From Leptodontidium sp. MPI-SDFR-AT-0119 (Eukaryota; Ascomycota; Leotiomycetes; Helotiales; Leptodontidiaceae), in NCBI GenBank assembly GCA_020726505.1, contig JAHLEZ010000014.1:682001-746000 (forward strand): a stretch of 64,000 nt of DNA. Reading direction: 5' to 3'. The position numbers were made by a program, and so were the translations under genes. The notes beneath the pieces are model-generated. The model was not told the origin of the DNA, did no database searches, and saw only the letters and a program-made list of their open reading frames with translations. Below, piece by piece: positions 44,147 to 56,741 of the stretch (its first letter is position 1; each line of letters opens with the position of its first letter).

Positions 44147-45215
44147 ATAAGCTTCAGTAGTTACAGTCTTAGAACAACAACTCTTCCACTACCAATTTAC
44201 CATAATGATTGGTGATTTGACCCGTGACCTGCTCTGCCAACATTATAATCACTTCAGCGTGCTAGTGATTATGACATTCACAAACTTCAAAAGTAATCTC
44301 ATTATGTTTCCAATCAGGAAGGAGCATTTCATTGTCTTTTACTGCCTTCCATCAGATAGCAAAGCTTCCTTACATAATCTGTCTTTCTGTTCTCAAATAT
44401 CCTGAGATCAAGGGTCCTCAATCTCCAGAATTTCGGTTTGATCACAGGCGGCGATCAGCTTCAGTGGTTCTGGCAGAGTGGTTGGGAGGGAGAGAGGCTG
44501 AGCCCTATTGTGTATTTAAGACGAAGGTCTTGAGTTCTAGTACAAATAGATTCGATTTGGCAGTTGTTTATATTAATTGGGTAAACTTTGTAATATGCGG
44601 ATTGGATAGGATTGACTGATAGGAAAAAGAAGTGTCGATATCGCGTGGTAGGGGAGGCATTGCGCGATTCTTGGGAGAGGGATAGATGTTAATTCTAGCC
44701 ATTCCAACCAAACCTTCTCATTCTCACTACACAACATCAAATCCAAAAGTGCAAGCAGTAGTTTGTTATTTCAATTCTTCTCATCACGTCAGTAATCAAC
44801 TGCAATCTCAATTCCTGTAGCTATCCCTGTCTCGAGGAAAGTCAAAGTCAAAGTGAAGCGAGAAAAAAACCAAATCAAAACAAAAGCAAAAAAGCAAAAA
44901 AGCCAACTATTCCAGACGAAAAAGCACCTTGCTAAGTACAGGGGTATAAACATTTCAGACATCCGCCCGCCATTGAAGAAGATTTGACTCAAAGATCCTC
45001 CATCGTCCGCGCAATCAGAAGGTTCTAAATCTACTACTGGGAATGGAACGGGGGGACGCAAAAAGGAAAGGAAAGCGCTAGGAAAGTTCAGCCATCAAAT
45101 CGCAAGCTGCATCACGGACTCCAATTTGCAAATTCAGAAACCAGCCATCAATTTATGAGCACCATGTAAAGCATCTTCGAAGTACTGGTTAAGGGAGAAT
45201 CGGCGGTGTACCAGA
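44147..45215. other. Gene-free region
   Basis: About 1.07 kb between the HET pseudogene and the RGS gene. A string near 44470 (CTGGCAGAGTGGTTGG) resembles a tRNA A-box, but the downstream B-box is poor. Nothing else is seen. Confidence 0.35.
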
Positions 45216-46929
45216 CTAGAAGTCATTCGCAGGCGGCAACGACATGAAAACAGCCATGACGACCAAACTCGCCAAGAAGCCTGTGAACAAACCTTGGCCA
45301 AAAATGACATTCTGCGCATCTCTGATACGAGGCTCGACGACCGGAGCTTCCTTATCGAAGATCTTGCGCATAGCATATCTGCGATTGTAGCGCTGAACCC
45401 AATCCCTACTCTCGCTGTTGTATTTACCTCCTAGGAAGACTTCGGGGTTGGCATGGGCGCGCTCGGCGTGTTCGGGGTCGTAGACTTCCCATGGCTTGAC
45501 TTGGTAGTGGCCCAGACTATGGAGGACGAGACACATACCGCGACGGGCTGCGTAGAGGGTCGCGACGCCGAGGACGATGAGGGGGATGGCGAAGAGGCGC
45601 CATTCGCGAGGGGCGCGGCTCATGGACATGACGCCTGCGTAGACGACGCCGAGGAAGATGCAGAGGTAGCCCATGGAGTAGGCAAATTGTTGGCGGATAC
45701 GATTCATGTTCGGGGTGGCGAGCTGGAGGAATTTGGGGTAACTGTCGCTGCGGAGGATGTGATCTGCGGCGCGGAGAGCGACGGAGAAGGAGGAGGGGTG
45801 GTTGCTCCGTGAGAGGGCGTAGAGGACTAGTTCGCGCTCGCGGCTGGAGAGGTTGAGTTGTTTGGGGCCATTGGGTAGGATGAAGGCGTTGGCAATGCGT
45901 TGGCTTTCTTTCCAGAGGTTCATGACGGAAACTGGGGATGTTAGATAGGTGTGAAGTCATGAATAGGGTACTTACTCGGTAGTTCAGGTCCTGCAGGAGC
46001 GCCATCAGAGGAGAAACCTTCAGCCGGGGTGGAAAGACTGTCAAGTCTGGCGAAAGGCGCAATGGCATCCATATCGGCATCAGACATACTTCTACCCATA
46101 GACACGTGTCTAGCTCCATCGGAGGTTGAGGGAGGAGTAGATTGAAGCTCATCGTACTTCAAGTCGCCTACGGAAGATTCGTCGCCAGAGGAGCCGGGAG
46201 GAGTAGGCAAGTTAGATTGCGCTAGGGGAGCGCTGGGAGTGGACTTGTGCAAAGCTTTGTTGATGTTGTTAATTGCCTTCTTTGCGGTCTCCTCGTCCTC
46301 CTTGGTCCATGGGGGGCACAATGCAGTTTTTTCTTCATCGGCAACGGCTTCGAAGAGATTGGTGTAGTGTTGAATATAGAGTAGGAAATCCAAGTTCTCA
46401 ACATTGTAATCAATATTGGTCAAGAAAGCTTTGAAGCCTGTCATATTGATGGGCTGTGGAAGTTAGCATCGTTGGAAAGGAAATAGAGTAGGAAGAGATA
46501 GGGAAGTCTGAAGGCAGGGAGACTCACTGGGAAGGTAGCGCCAATCATCATCCTATCAAAGGAGATATCCTCAGGAATAGAGCTTGGATGAATCGAGATC
46601 ACCTTGTAGCAGTTTGCACTCCGACCAATACCGTTTCCTCCACCTGATGAGCTCTTCAGCTTCAATCTTCTCTCCATCTCATCCTGGAAATCCTTCAGAG
46701 CAGCAGGAGAAGGAGTGTATCCAGGCTTTCTGAACAAGAGAACGTTCTTGAGAGTGTTCAGCAGCGAGATCTTGTCATATTGCTTGTTGGCGGTCAGATC
46801 GCCACACATGCTGGTGGGATAACCTGGTTGACGTGCAGCTTCCTCGTGTCTGTCTGCGAGCTCTATGTCAATTGTGGCTTCGGTCCCCGAGACGGAGGGG
46901 TTGGTGTTCTTGAACCTCAATGGAAACAT
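45216..46929 (-). CDS. RGS-domain membrane protein (Rax1/RgsB-like)
   Basis: Three exons (46929-46528, 46453-45976, 45931-45216) join to 531 aa. The RGS box is recognisable by TGFKAFLTNIDYNVENLDFL across exon 2, with the second RGS half in exon 3 (RERELVLYALSRSNHPSSF, LQLATPNMNRI). A Ser/Pro-rich linker separates them. Three C-terminal membrane segments follow (FAYSMGYLCIFLGVVYAGVM, LFAIPLIVLGVATLYAA, GLFTGFLASLVVMAVFMSL). The combination of RGS domain and C-terminal TM segments is that of Rax1-like proteins. RGS proteins speed GTP hydrolysis on G-alpha subunits and so dampen G-protein signalling; the Rax1 type also marks polarity sites in yeast. No defects are seen. Confidence 0.85.
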
Positions 46930-49517
46930 TGTGGATGTTTGGTCATTGATCGTTGGTTAGAGAGGTGTAGTTGTGATCTCGATCTTAAGGTCGCGAGTGA
47001 GGTTGTAGGAAAAGAAGATATTGAAGACGCGGGTTGACCTCGATAAGGGAGGATTAGATTGGGCTAGCGTGATTGGCTTTCCTCTCCTCGAGAGTTCACC
47101 TTCGCTTGAATCGCTTCGACGCGATGGAGTGCCAAGTATCAACATCTACCAGCTTCCGCCTTTCAAAGTAGGAAAAACGAAACAAAAGAAAGAAGACAAT
47201 CCAGCTCCCGACACTTGACTTGAGAATTTAATCAAGGTATTGTGCTGCCTTTATTTCCACGCTGTCACAAACACAATCACCAAACCGGCCACAGTCATGC
47301 TTTTGCACCTCTGAGCAGCACCAGAACCGGGTAGCCACCATATCTGGCTACTCGACGGCCGGCATTCAGTACAACCAACATGCACCCTTGAATGACAACC
47401 ACGATCATCCAGGGGTTCAGAACCTAACCTAACACGCTTATGCTCGTGAAAGATCTTGTATCACTTTCCAGACGCGCCCAGGAGGTGCACAGCATGGCTT
47501 GGATGGGTTATAGTACGGATGATCTCCTGATCTGATCTGATCTCTTACCCGCGAGATAGACGCCAGGTCCACGGATCTCCGGAGACTTGGATATGATCAA
47601 CGGTGCTGGAATCGGCGACTTTACTGCGCAGAAACAGACATATTCGACGAATATCAAGGAAGGAAACTACAAATCGTCGCAAACAAACATAATTATGAAG
47701 GCCGCGAGGAAAACACATCTAGGTACCCACATGAGAACAGTCACTTGACTAGATCCGATCTCCAGATCTGAGTACCTGGCGGACATGTTTCAAACCCATC
47801 GTGTTCTCCTGCATCAAGCCGCTTCGATAATATAAGATGTCCTTCCATACCTACCTTCCATCTCCATCATGCTTCTGCGAGCTTTGGCTAGGTCAGGTCA
47901 GGTCTCCAGCTGCCGGGAACCGGCTTCGATTGACTTAGACTTGGTCCTACCTAAGATACACGGAAGCTGCATTGCAGCACGCGAGGGAGGCGTTGGGCAG
48001 GAGCCCAAGCATCCAGAGGCCTGTTCTCTTATTACCTCTTGGTAAGGTATGAAAAGATTGACTTCTTCCATGACCAGATGTCTTAGAACTAGCACCTGGC
48101 TTATATACTGACTGATCCATTCATCCGCTTGTTTGCGTTTGTACTGCCTCGCGGACTTTTAGGATGAGAGATACTGGTGGTGGGCCAAGCCAGCCCTCGT
48201 GTTCATGCCCACACCACACCACATCATATCACATCACTTTCTTCCCCGGAACCCACATCCCAGTCTCATGCATTCGGGCCTTCGCCTTGTCTGTTCAACG
48301 ATACACCAAGTCTGGAGTTTACATGCGGATGGTACAATACCTATTGGCTAGGAGTATCTCACTCGATCGGTGCCTGTCCCGAGATGTGGAGGCTGGGTAT
48401 GTAGTGGCTTTTTGAATCAATCGACTAAACGAAGGCCTTCCCGAAGGCTGGGAACGAAACTAAACGAACCACTTCTAAGATCCTACACACAGGCCATGCT
48501 ATGGCCATGAGACAAGTATCTTCCTCTCGATAGACGGCATTGTGGATAGCCAATTGAGATTTTAAGACGGTCTGTTGAGGATGAGGATGGTGATACGGCC
48601 CCGACGATCACTTCCTCAACCCAACCCATCTCTGGTTTCGGAGACACCCGTGCGGGTTCTTGCAGGAAAGTAGGTAATGTGGATTTCCTTTGCTAGGTAT
48701 AGAATAGTACAGTATGAGTAGAAGGAAACGATCTTCCTCGCAGTGGTGAGGAGGATTATATTTCTGCACGATGTTAAGGAAAGCATGTGGAGATTTTTTG
48801 CGTTAAAGGACAGGAGGTACCTAGGTAAAGGACTGTCATGCCTCCTTCATCTAATATTCAGCTAGCAGCACTGGGCTTCATGTTACCGAGAATCGATACG
48901 CCGGAGGATATTCTCATTTGAGAGCTGGAAGGAAGATGCCCAAGTGTCACTAGACTTTCGATCATGTGCCCTCCCTCCCGTGACGTTTGCTTCTCGAAGG
49001 CAGTGTGTGCCCATACCTGCCTATAGGCAAACAGCCCCCGATTTACCTAAGCACCTACCCAAGTACAAGTACTCCGTACTATACAAGATGAAGAGAATCG
49101 GAGATGATCGATCGATCGGCCAACACCCACCCATCACGTGGAAAACACATGGCAACATGGCGAGGAATGAACGCAGCGGCAACCTGATGCAACGGCCGTG
49201 CAATGAGAGACAGCAGGAAAGTTGGAAATCCCTGACCTACTTATAAACGTGTGCATGCAAATGAGAAAATTTTATTCTGGGGTTATGTTTTGATTGGCCG
49301 CCTGCAAAGTTCCCTATGGAACAGGAATACTCCTCTCCTTCCAACATTTTTGATACTGTGCAACAACAGCCAACAACCCGCGCAACGTTACCTTACATCT
49401 CTCTCCCTCTTCCTTCCCAATACAAACCCCAAGCCCAACTATCCCCAACCAAACAAAGCCCTTCCCACCCTTCTCTCACCAAGCGCAAGTCAATAAAAGC
49501 TTGCATTTTTTAACAGA
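46930..49517. other. Long gene-free region (2.6 kb)
   Basis: The longest stretch without a supported gene that is not AT-rich repeat. It holds the RGS promoter on the left and the 3' side of the DUF1348 gene on the right. A short (CTGAT)n-like run lies near 47528-47545. Open frames are short and overlap one another without recognisable content. A non-coding transcript cannot be excluded. Confidence 0.4.
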
Positions 49518-50297
49518 CTACCAATGCTTCTCCCCAATCTCAACAGCATTAACATCAACCCCCTCCTTAAACCACCTCTCCTCATCCGAGATCTTGACAT
49601 CATTCGCACTCATCTGACGCTTCCGCATACGTCCGTCGGGGGCGAAGGTCCAGTCTTCGAGACCGTAGGTGCGCCACCATTGGGAAGAGGCGTCGTGCCA
49701 TTCGTACCAGAATTGGACTGCGATCTAAATTATCTCTGGCATCAGCATTCTATCCACTCATTAAGGTGATTTATTTCCTATTCTAAAATCGCTGGATCCG
49801 AGGGTGGTTATCACACGTGAGATCCAGTAGATTAATGGAAATGGTAAGGATATGGGAGGAGGAGGGATGAAGAAACGCACTTTATCATCCGTAAAAGCAA
49901 ACAACTCCTTCCTCAACCGATACCCATTCTCCACACTCCACTTCTCCGTTAAAAACTTGACGATCTCTTCTGTGCCCTGGAGGAAAGTGTCGCGATTGCG
50001 CCAGATGGAGTCCGCTGTGTAGCCGTTCTTGACTAGAGAGGGGTCGCGCGTGTTCCAGAGGTCTTGGGCGGCTTTAACTTTCAGGAGCGCGGTGGCGTGC
50101 GTGAATGGTGGGAGGGGGGGTTTGGTTGATGAGGGGGTGGTGGTGGACATGGTTCGGTGGTGGGGTTTGGTGGTGAGGGAGAGGGAGAGAGATGGTTGTT
50201 GGAGTCTGAGTCTAAGGGGAGATGGTGTTTTGGTTGGAGAGGAGAGGAGGGAGGTGAGAGTTGAGGTGGTTTTATATCGTGAGGATGATAACATCAC
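49518..50297 (-). CDS. DUF1348 / NTF2-fold (SnoaL-like) protein
   Basis: Two exons. The first (50297 to about 49881) encodes PPLPPFTHATALLKVKAAQD, WNTRDPSLVKNGYTADSIWR, TEEIVKFLTEKW and the ELFAFTDDK end. The second begins IAVQFWYEWHDASSQWWRTY and ends EIGEKHW. This is the conserved order of the DUF1348 family (PF07080), an NTF2-like fold of unknown reaction found in bacteria and fungi, about 155 aa long. Two starts are possible: MMLSSSRYK at 50297, giving a basic Ser/Thr/Arg-rich lead of 49 residues that resembles a mitochondrial presequence, or MSTTTPSS at 50150, matching the usual length. Alternative start use could give two locations; that is inference. Confidence 0.85.
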
Positions 50298-51129
50298 ACT
50301 CAGTTACTTACTCACGCCCTCTGTATGACAAGACAAGACAAGACAAGACTAGCAACAGTCAGTCTTGAAATGACGATATATCCACAACTCCAGGTACCTT
50401 ACCTTGGATATCCTGATCAGTAAACGGATATCCCTCGGATTGTGTTCAAGCCGCGGAGCTTCCTTTCGTGCTTCCCTTTCCCTTCTTTTCTCTTGCTGGG
50501 GACCGGTATTATTCTCGGCAACTCAGTTCAGCTCACTGTCTCCACAGTTCTTCACTCAAATGGCGAAAAGGCTTCTTTCTTAAGCTTTTTAGAAGTCGTG
50601 TCTGGGCTAGGGAAGTGGTGGTCGTGGTATGATATCTGTGTCAGCTGCATATAATCGGGCTGCATACCTAGTAGAAGCCGTTGATGCCGAGTCCAACGGG
50701 CTTTGAGCCGAGAGCGAGTCAGTCGGATGTATTTGAATCGCCGCCTCTTACGGCTTGTCAGATCCAGATGCCGCGGGTTCTGATACAAACCTGGAAAAGA
50801 TGAGGCTCAACGTGGCAGTTATCCACCTCTAAAGAAAGGGGGTCACGTTTTCCAAAGTCTAGATCTTGAATTTGACTCAGCAGTCATTGCCGATGACGCT
50901 ATTCCGAGCCGGGGATTTGTTATCAGATGCGGGGGTTCCTGACTCGACCCCACTATTAGCGCGGCACATAAAGCTTCAGGGTCTTCTTCTTGTCGGAGCG
51001 TCAACGACACTTCATCACCAACAGACATATCAGACAAACAATCCTCCCATCGCTCTCGAATCATCTACCCAACTTCCTACATAACAATTCATTTAATTCA
51101 ACCCTGATCTCACACATCAAACAATCAAA
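50298..51129. other. Divergent intergenic region with a GACAA microsatellite
   Basis: About 830 bases between the DUF1348 and peroxiredoxin genes. A pentanucleotide run of GACAA units occupies about 50326-50350, close upstream of the DUF1348 gene. Otherwise only presumed promoters. Confidence 0.45.
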
Positions 51130-51981
51130 ATGGCAGCAGATCTCAAGCTCGGCGATTCCCTCCCTGCAGGTGTCACCTTCAGCTACGTGCCATACACACC
51201 AGAGAACGGCGATATCACTTCTTGTGGTATCCCCATCACGTATGATGCCAGCAAAGGTACCTAACGTATTCTTCCATCTTTCCATCCCTCTATACCTTCT
51301 CCATCCTCCATCTGCCCTCTTCGCATCCTGCTGCTTCAGACTGGAGAAAGAAAGAAATTACCCCGCACCTCCCTCACCGCATCCCTCTATTCAATCCAAT
51401 CCAATCCAAGACAAGCAGAAAGCATTATACAGAGTACCTAGCTAACAGACATCTCAATCAGAATGGGCCAACAAGAAAGTCGTTCTCTTCTCTGTCCCCG
51501 GTGCATTCACACCCGGCTGCTCAGCAAAGCATCTCCCAGGCTACATCGAGAACCTTGCTGCATTAAAGGGAAAGGGTGTTGATATCGTGGCTACGATTGC
51601 ATTTAATGATGCTTGGGTTATGAGTGCATGGGGGAAGGCGAATGGAATTAAGAATGATGATATTGTATGTTTTGGTCCTTTTCCTCGTGTGCTTCCTGGT
51701 CTGCTACCCTAGATGGGTGGGGATGGGGAAGAGGTTGGATGCGGATGCAGATACTGTGCTTGAGTAGAGGTTTGTGAGAGGCAAGGCTAATTTTACTGTG
51801 CGAATAGCTCTTCCTCTCCGATGTCGATGCTGCGTTCTCGAAGAAGTTGGGCTGGACTATGGGAGAACGTACGGCGAGATATGCGCTGATTATTGATAAT
51901 GGGAAGATCGTGTATGCTGAGAAGGAGCCTGGACGGGAGGTTAGCGTTAGCAGCGCCGAGGCTGTGTTAGCCAAGCTTTGA
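51130..51981 (+). CDS. Peroxiredoxin, Prx5/Pmp20 (Asp f 3-like) type
   Basis: Three exons (51130-51256, 51462-51664, 51808-51981) join to 167 aa, the usual family length. The peroxidatic site [16 protein letters not shown] carries the catalytic Cys at residue 62, and a second Cys at residue 32 (DITSCGIP) is in the position seen in the Asp f 3-like group. The C-terminus reads VLAKL, where a terminal AKL resembles a PTS1 peroxisomal signal (canonical SKL), in line with Pmp20 proteins. The enzyme reduces H2O2 and organic peroxides with thiol donors. No defects are seen. Confidence 0.92.
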
Positions 51982-52947
51982 GCTGGCGATGGACATTTCA
52001 TGATAAACTTCGGGGGACAAGCGGAGAGGGGAACTTTGAGATGATGATCTGATGATTGGTTTAGGAGTAGAATTGCGGTGGCGTTGAGATAGACGAGCTG
52101 TGTTCTAGGTGATAGAGAAAATGCGATGAACTCTTCTCCAATGCCGTTTTGCCAGGACACGAGAGAGACGAAGTACCTGGCTCCATGAGCGTCAGCAAAG
52201 TCTCTACATCTACCTGGGATATTCAGTTGGATTTAATATCCATGCTTTCCGACCTCCGCAGTGAGGGGGCACGTAGGCATACCGCAAGTGCCCCTGAGAG
52301 CAGTTCTTTTCTAAGATCACAGGTTATTCTTATCCAGACTAAGATAGACTCACGCTTTCCTTCCCAAACGACTGATTAATCTCGTTCTTTCTGCTTCGAG
52401 TCGTAGTCATCTAGTGTTATCTTCCATGTTTTTCACTTCAATCTCCAAAACGTTCTTTCACTTCCTCGTCGTGACAAAACAACATCAGCTTGCTGCAAAG
52501 CCATCATCACTCTTTTGCGGCGCCTTGAGCCCGTGATCACCATATGTCAAGGAGCTAAGGTAGTTCCTAGTTCAAGTCCAACCCTCTAGTCTACCATTGG
52601 TTGCAAGCGGCATCGTGACTTCGAGGTAGCAATAGGTGATAGTTTCCCAACTCTAATCATGGTACACTACGTGCTAATGCAAATTGTACGGAGATACCGC
52701 AACTCAGTCCGGTCCAGATAACATGCACCAGTTTAAATCGCAATTACCAGTTCAATTCCCAACCCTGGAATATATAATTTCCTGCGACTTCTTCTGGAGA
52801 TTCAAACCTCTCCTTACCCTCAAACACACATTCGAGCGTCTTTTGCCATCGGAACTCTTCACTTGCCGCCCTTGAGGTTCACAATCCACCATCGCTTTCT
52901 CTTATCTCAATATCCAGATTTCATCAAGCCTCATACTGAGATCCAAG
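51982..52947. other. Intergenic region
   Basis: About 970 bases with no supported gene. It contains the 3' UTR of the peroxiredoxin gene and the upstream region of the 2EXR pseudogene. Confidence 0.4.
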
Positions 52948-54619
52948 ATGTCAGCAGATACCATAACAGATAAGAATTCTTCCGGCATCCAACAGCTCGA
53001 TAAGAGTCCATCATCTACAATCTCCGTAGAGATTCCAGCCCAGCAAAATATGGACCCTCAGGTTGTAAGTCTCGAGGACGTCGAAACGAATGATATATCG
53101 ACTGCCAGCTCTCTCGAGAACCCATCTGATCCGCAAATGGGCACTCATTTTGTTAGCCCTGACGTCACCACTTTGACTCACTCATCGAGCGATTCTGAAA
53201 TCAGGGATAAGAAGACTGGTTTCATGAGTCTTCCTGACGAGCTCATGGTAATGATCTGGGAATTCGCTCTCTAGGACGACCCAGAGATTATCAAGATCAA
53301 AGTCTACGTACCGAACACACCTTACGACCGAAAATATCGACTACCTCGAGCTCGTTGGAGGTCTGGAAACACGCCCTACAACTACCATGTTAGTTATGGC
53401 AAAGTTTCCAACATCATAGTCAACAGCAACAAGTATTTATTCGAAGTGGCTCCTGAAAATGTCATTTTCAGTACAGATCAATTTGCCCCTAGTATTCTTG
53501 CAGTCTGTAAGTTGTCTAGAGACATTGCATTGAAAGCTTATAATGCGTCGATCATGTCGAGAAATAGGAGAATAATCCGATTCAACGGCGACAGAACTAC
53601 AGCCCTTTTCTGTCCAAACTCACGTGTTGAGCTCAGTGGGATTTGTCCTTTGCCGGGCTTCAACTGCAATCCAGATTGGTCTCTCGCTGATTATACACAT
53701 TTGTTCTCCGGAATCAAATCCGTTGCGTTCGCCCCTTTTTCGCTGTGTGCCACCTTGGACGAACGGGCCTGGTTGTTGTCACAATTCCGGAACTTGGATA
53801 GAATTGTTTTGCTATGCAATCAAGGGTATGTGGTCGATGACGAAATGTCTGTTCGACAAATGGTCGAATTAGATGAAAGAGTTTGGCTTGCAGACCGTGG
53901 AGGAAGTACAAGCCTCACAATCAAAGGATTTGGCTGAGCTGCAATAGACCGCCCAGGTGCTCACCACACACTTACGCCGGACCGAGAAAGCAATGCGTCG
54001 GATCAAGAGAAAAGATCCAGATTGGAAGACTCCCAAAGTTTCACACAACATGCTGATGTGCGAGATCGAAAAGCACAATTATAGGCGCTAGCCGAACAAT
54101 ACGGTCAAGTTAAAAGCTGAGAATGAAGCAAAAAGGCAAGGGGACACATTGATCGAGATGGGCCGACCTCAAAAAGACGAACGAGTTAGAAATAAATGTT
54201 TGAGACTTTTCATAGAGCTAATGCACAATTCAAACAACGAAACCGACGAATCGTGGTTGGAGTGGAGGGACGTTGATTCAAACGATGAGATAGTGGAGTG
54301 GGAATACTCCGACGATGAGAAATATCTTGAGGATGAAGATCGCGGCCAGCTAGATGTTCAAAGCAAAGTCCCGGAGGTTACCAGAAGCCAGGATTCCATC
54401 AAGGACGAGGATATTACGTTCAGAGATTTCTTTGAAACTCTCGCAATCATCGTGGCATGTTTCGTCAGCCTGAGTGCTTTGATCGACTACGGACTGTTCG
54501 CTTTCCTGGCCTGGCTTGGCTTCGAATTCGATGATACGGGGTACAACTGTGGTGCAGATCTGGACCTCGTCCTCGATCTACTCCCCTACGGGATGCCTAG
54601 TGGCCAAGAGAGAATCTAA
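52948..54619 (+). pseudogene. 2EXR-domain protein, multiple stops and a frameshift
   Basis: A Ser/Thr-rich N-terminus leads to KTGFMSLPDELMVMIWEFAL, the start of a 2EXR domain. TAG at 53272-53274 follows directly, and the same frame then continues with domain-like sequence (DDPEIIKIKVYVPN, APSILAVCKLSRDIALKAYN, WLLSQFRNLDRIVLLC). Around 53890 the coding potential moves to another frame (EEVQASQSKDLAELQ), which contains TAG at 53945-53947 and 54089-54091 before a highly charged segment and a TM-like stretch (FFETLAIIVACFVSLSALI). All three stops are TAG, as expected from C-to-T changes in CAG codons. It is a degraded gene of unknown function. Confidence 0.7.
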
Positions 54620-55699
54620 ATACCGGTCATGGAGGAATTCCTTGGTGACTTTGTAATGGAAGATGTCGAGTCCTTCTGATGGCTTTTGGTGCTTATTGGC
54701 GAGATATATTCCGGCTGGACTATATCATTTGGTTTTCTGGCGGTGCTGGATTCGGTTTATATGGGGAGTTTCTTCTGTTTTTCTTTTGTGCATGTTGCTG
54801 TAAATAGACTTGCACGGGCTGAAGTCTTGGGGTTGTGATTTTCGACAAATCCATGGCCGATAGGTAGCGTATGTGGCTGTCTGTTTCAGTGTAGCCTACA
54901 CTTTTTGATACATATAAAACCTTGTTTGAAAACATTCATGCAGTATTATAAGACCAAACTCCCCAAGAGACTAAAATAACTACAGCTCCATTTTCATCTC
55001 TGTATCACCCTCCTCAGACCCCGAGCCAATTCCTCACTCGACACCTCGCGTTGGGCCTGGGACGGCGAGGAGGGAGGGAGGTCCAGTTGCGGCGTTGGGT
55101 TCGGAGGGTCGGTTCTGTGAGGGGCTGTTAGTTTTTGGTCTTGATTAGCATTGGATCTTGGATTTTGTGCTTGGTGTTTTGTTGGGTATTTAAGTATGTA
55201 TATATGTAGTTAAGTGGGTAAGTAGGTACTGTAGTGCGGTGATAGGTGGGTAGGTTGGTTCAATGGGTGTTTGCTTTCATACCTTGAAAATGACTTGGGA
55301 CATTCACATATTCATTGCATTCAGGATTTTGGATTCGGAACGAGGTGTGATTAAGATAGGTAAGTAAGTTCGTACCCTATGCACGGAATTCTTCCATATA
55401 AACTTCCGCGCTGGATTCCGAATGATGCGTTATAATTGTCGACGATAAGTGAGGTAATAGCGAGAGAGGAATAGACCCGGAGGGGAGTGGATGTTGAGGG
55501 GTTGGGGGTATAATCTCCCAGACGCGAGGATGGATGTAAACAAACAGGGTTCACATAACAAGCTAGCGTCGCGACATCCAATGTCTCGATGTTGGAAATG
55601 ATGTCGTAGTTCACTCAATGTTCAAATTGAATTCTCGGAGTGAAATATCACAAACTAAACGAGAATAGAACAGTCGTTAGATATTCAACTTCCCAAAGC
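54620..55699. other. Gene-free region
   Basis: About 1.08 kb between the 2EXR pseudogene and the methyltransferase. T/G-rich runs with repeated TAGGTAGGTTGG and TAAGTAGGTA units occur near 55190-55260. No gene is seen. Confidence 0.4.
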
Positions 55700-56741
55700 C
55701 TAAGCCCAATACTCAACCTCATCCAGCCTTCTAACCACAAAGCCCAGAAACCTAGTCTCAGGACCAAGATCTGCTGTATCCTTCGGATCCAGCCCTCCCT
55801 CCTCCGAACTCTTCAAAGTCGCCTCCGCAACCCATTTCGTCCCCGTCTCTTCCCCAACTTGCTTCCACAACTCTTTGAACGTCTCCTCATCATGCCAGAA
55901 ATAGGTAGCTTTACTTTTCGCAGTCTCGAGGACCTTGGCACCACCTTTAATCTGTCCAAGCATGAACCCAAACACAATAGTGTTTGATTTAGGTTTACTC
56001 AGTTTCACGGCTCCTTCAATGCAGCAACCTGCGCATCCCATCCCCACTGATGCAAGACCTGCGAGATGTAAATAACACCAAACGTCCCTTCCAACGCAGC
56101 CAAGTCTGCATTCGGGGTCAAGATATCACACTCAATGAACTTAGCATGGAATTTCGATCTGTCTCGAAACATCTCGAAGCCAACGTCCCAATGGCTAGCG
56201 ATGTCAACGCCACAGAGGCTCTCAGATGGCGCACCGTCGTAGACGAGACGACGGAGTTCTTGACCGATGAAACACCCTACGTCGAGTAAGGCGGTGCCAG
56301 CCTTGAGGCGTGAGAGGACAGTGAAGTAACCTTCTTGGTGGGAGATCATGGGCGTGAGCCAGATGCCTAGGCTAGTGCAGGGGTAGGTACGGATGGACCA
56401 GGCTTTGTCTCTCTGTGAGGAGACGAAAGTTGAGAATTAGTCTTATTTGGTCTTTTGGGATGTGTGGAGATATATGGAAGGATATTTCTTACGATTTCAT
56501 GGACATGCTGTAGGGTTTCATCGGATGGGATACCGCTGTATCCTTCAAGCATTTCGCGGACCTGTATATATCCACGTGAATCAAAGTACCCAGAGAAGCT
56601 ATTGAGGACCGTTACGCACTCATGACGTGACTTTGTGGTCGATGTTTTTCTGTACCAGTTATCATTGACGAATTTCGTCGCGTAGCTCATCTCGGATGTC
56701 TCGCCATGGTCGATTGTCGCGGAGGCTGGAGTAGTTGCCAT
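55700..56741 (-). pseudogene. SAM-dependent methyltransferase with one apparent frameshift
   Basis: Exon 1 (from 56741) reads MATTPASATIDHGETSEMSY to VHEI. After an intron, exon 2 opens RDKAWSIRTYPC and carries the SAM-binding motif I LLDVGCFIGQELR, then LCGVDI (motif II acid), CDILTPNADLAAL and GVIYISQVLHQW. At about 56010-56016 the frame reads ALKEP then stop, whereas the next frame continues without a gap as GAVKLSKPKSNTIVFGFM to the stop at 55700. One base is missing relative to ALKEAVKLSKP. The protein resembles fungal meroterpenoid-cluster methyltransferases of the AusD-like group. It is a recent pseudogene, an allele with an indel, or a sequencing error; no intron fits the site. Confidence 0.7.

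Noticed and set aside
44460..44550. tRNA-like string with a good A-box (TGGCAGAGTGGTTGG)
   Set aside because: The B-box is poor (about four mismatches), no acceptor-stem pairing could be built and no anticodon arm is evident; at most a decayed tRNA-derived sequence.
55990..56030. Programmed -1 frameshift in the methyltransferase
   Set aside because: There is no slippery heptamer or downstream structure; a plain one-base deletion is simpler.
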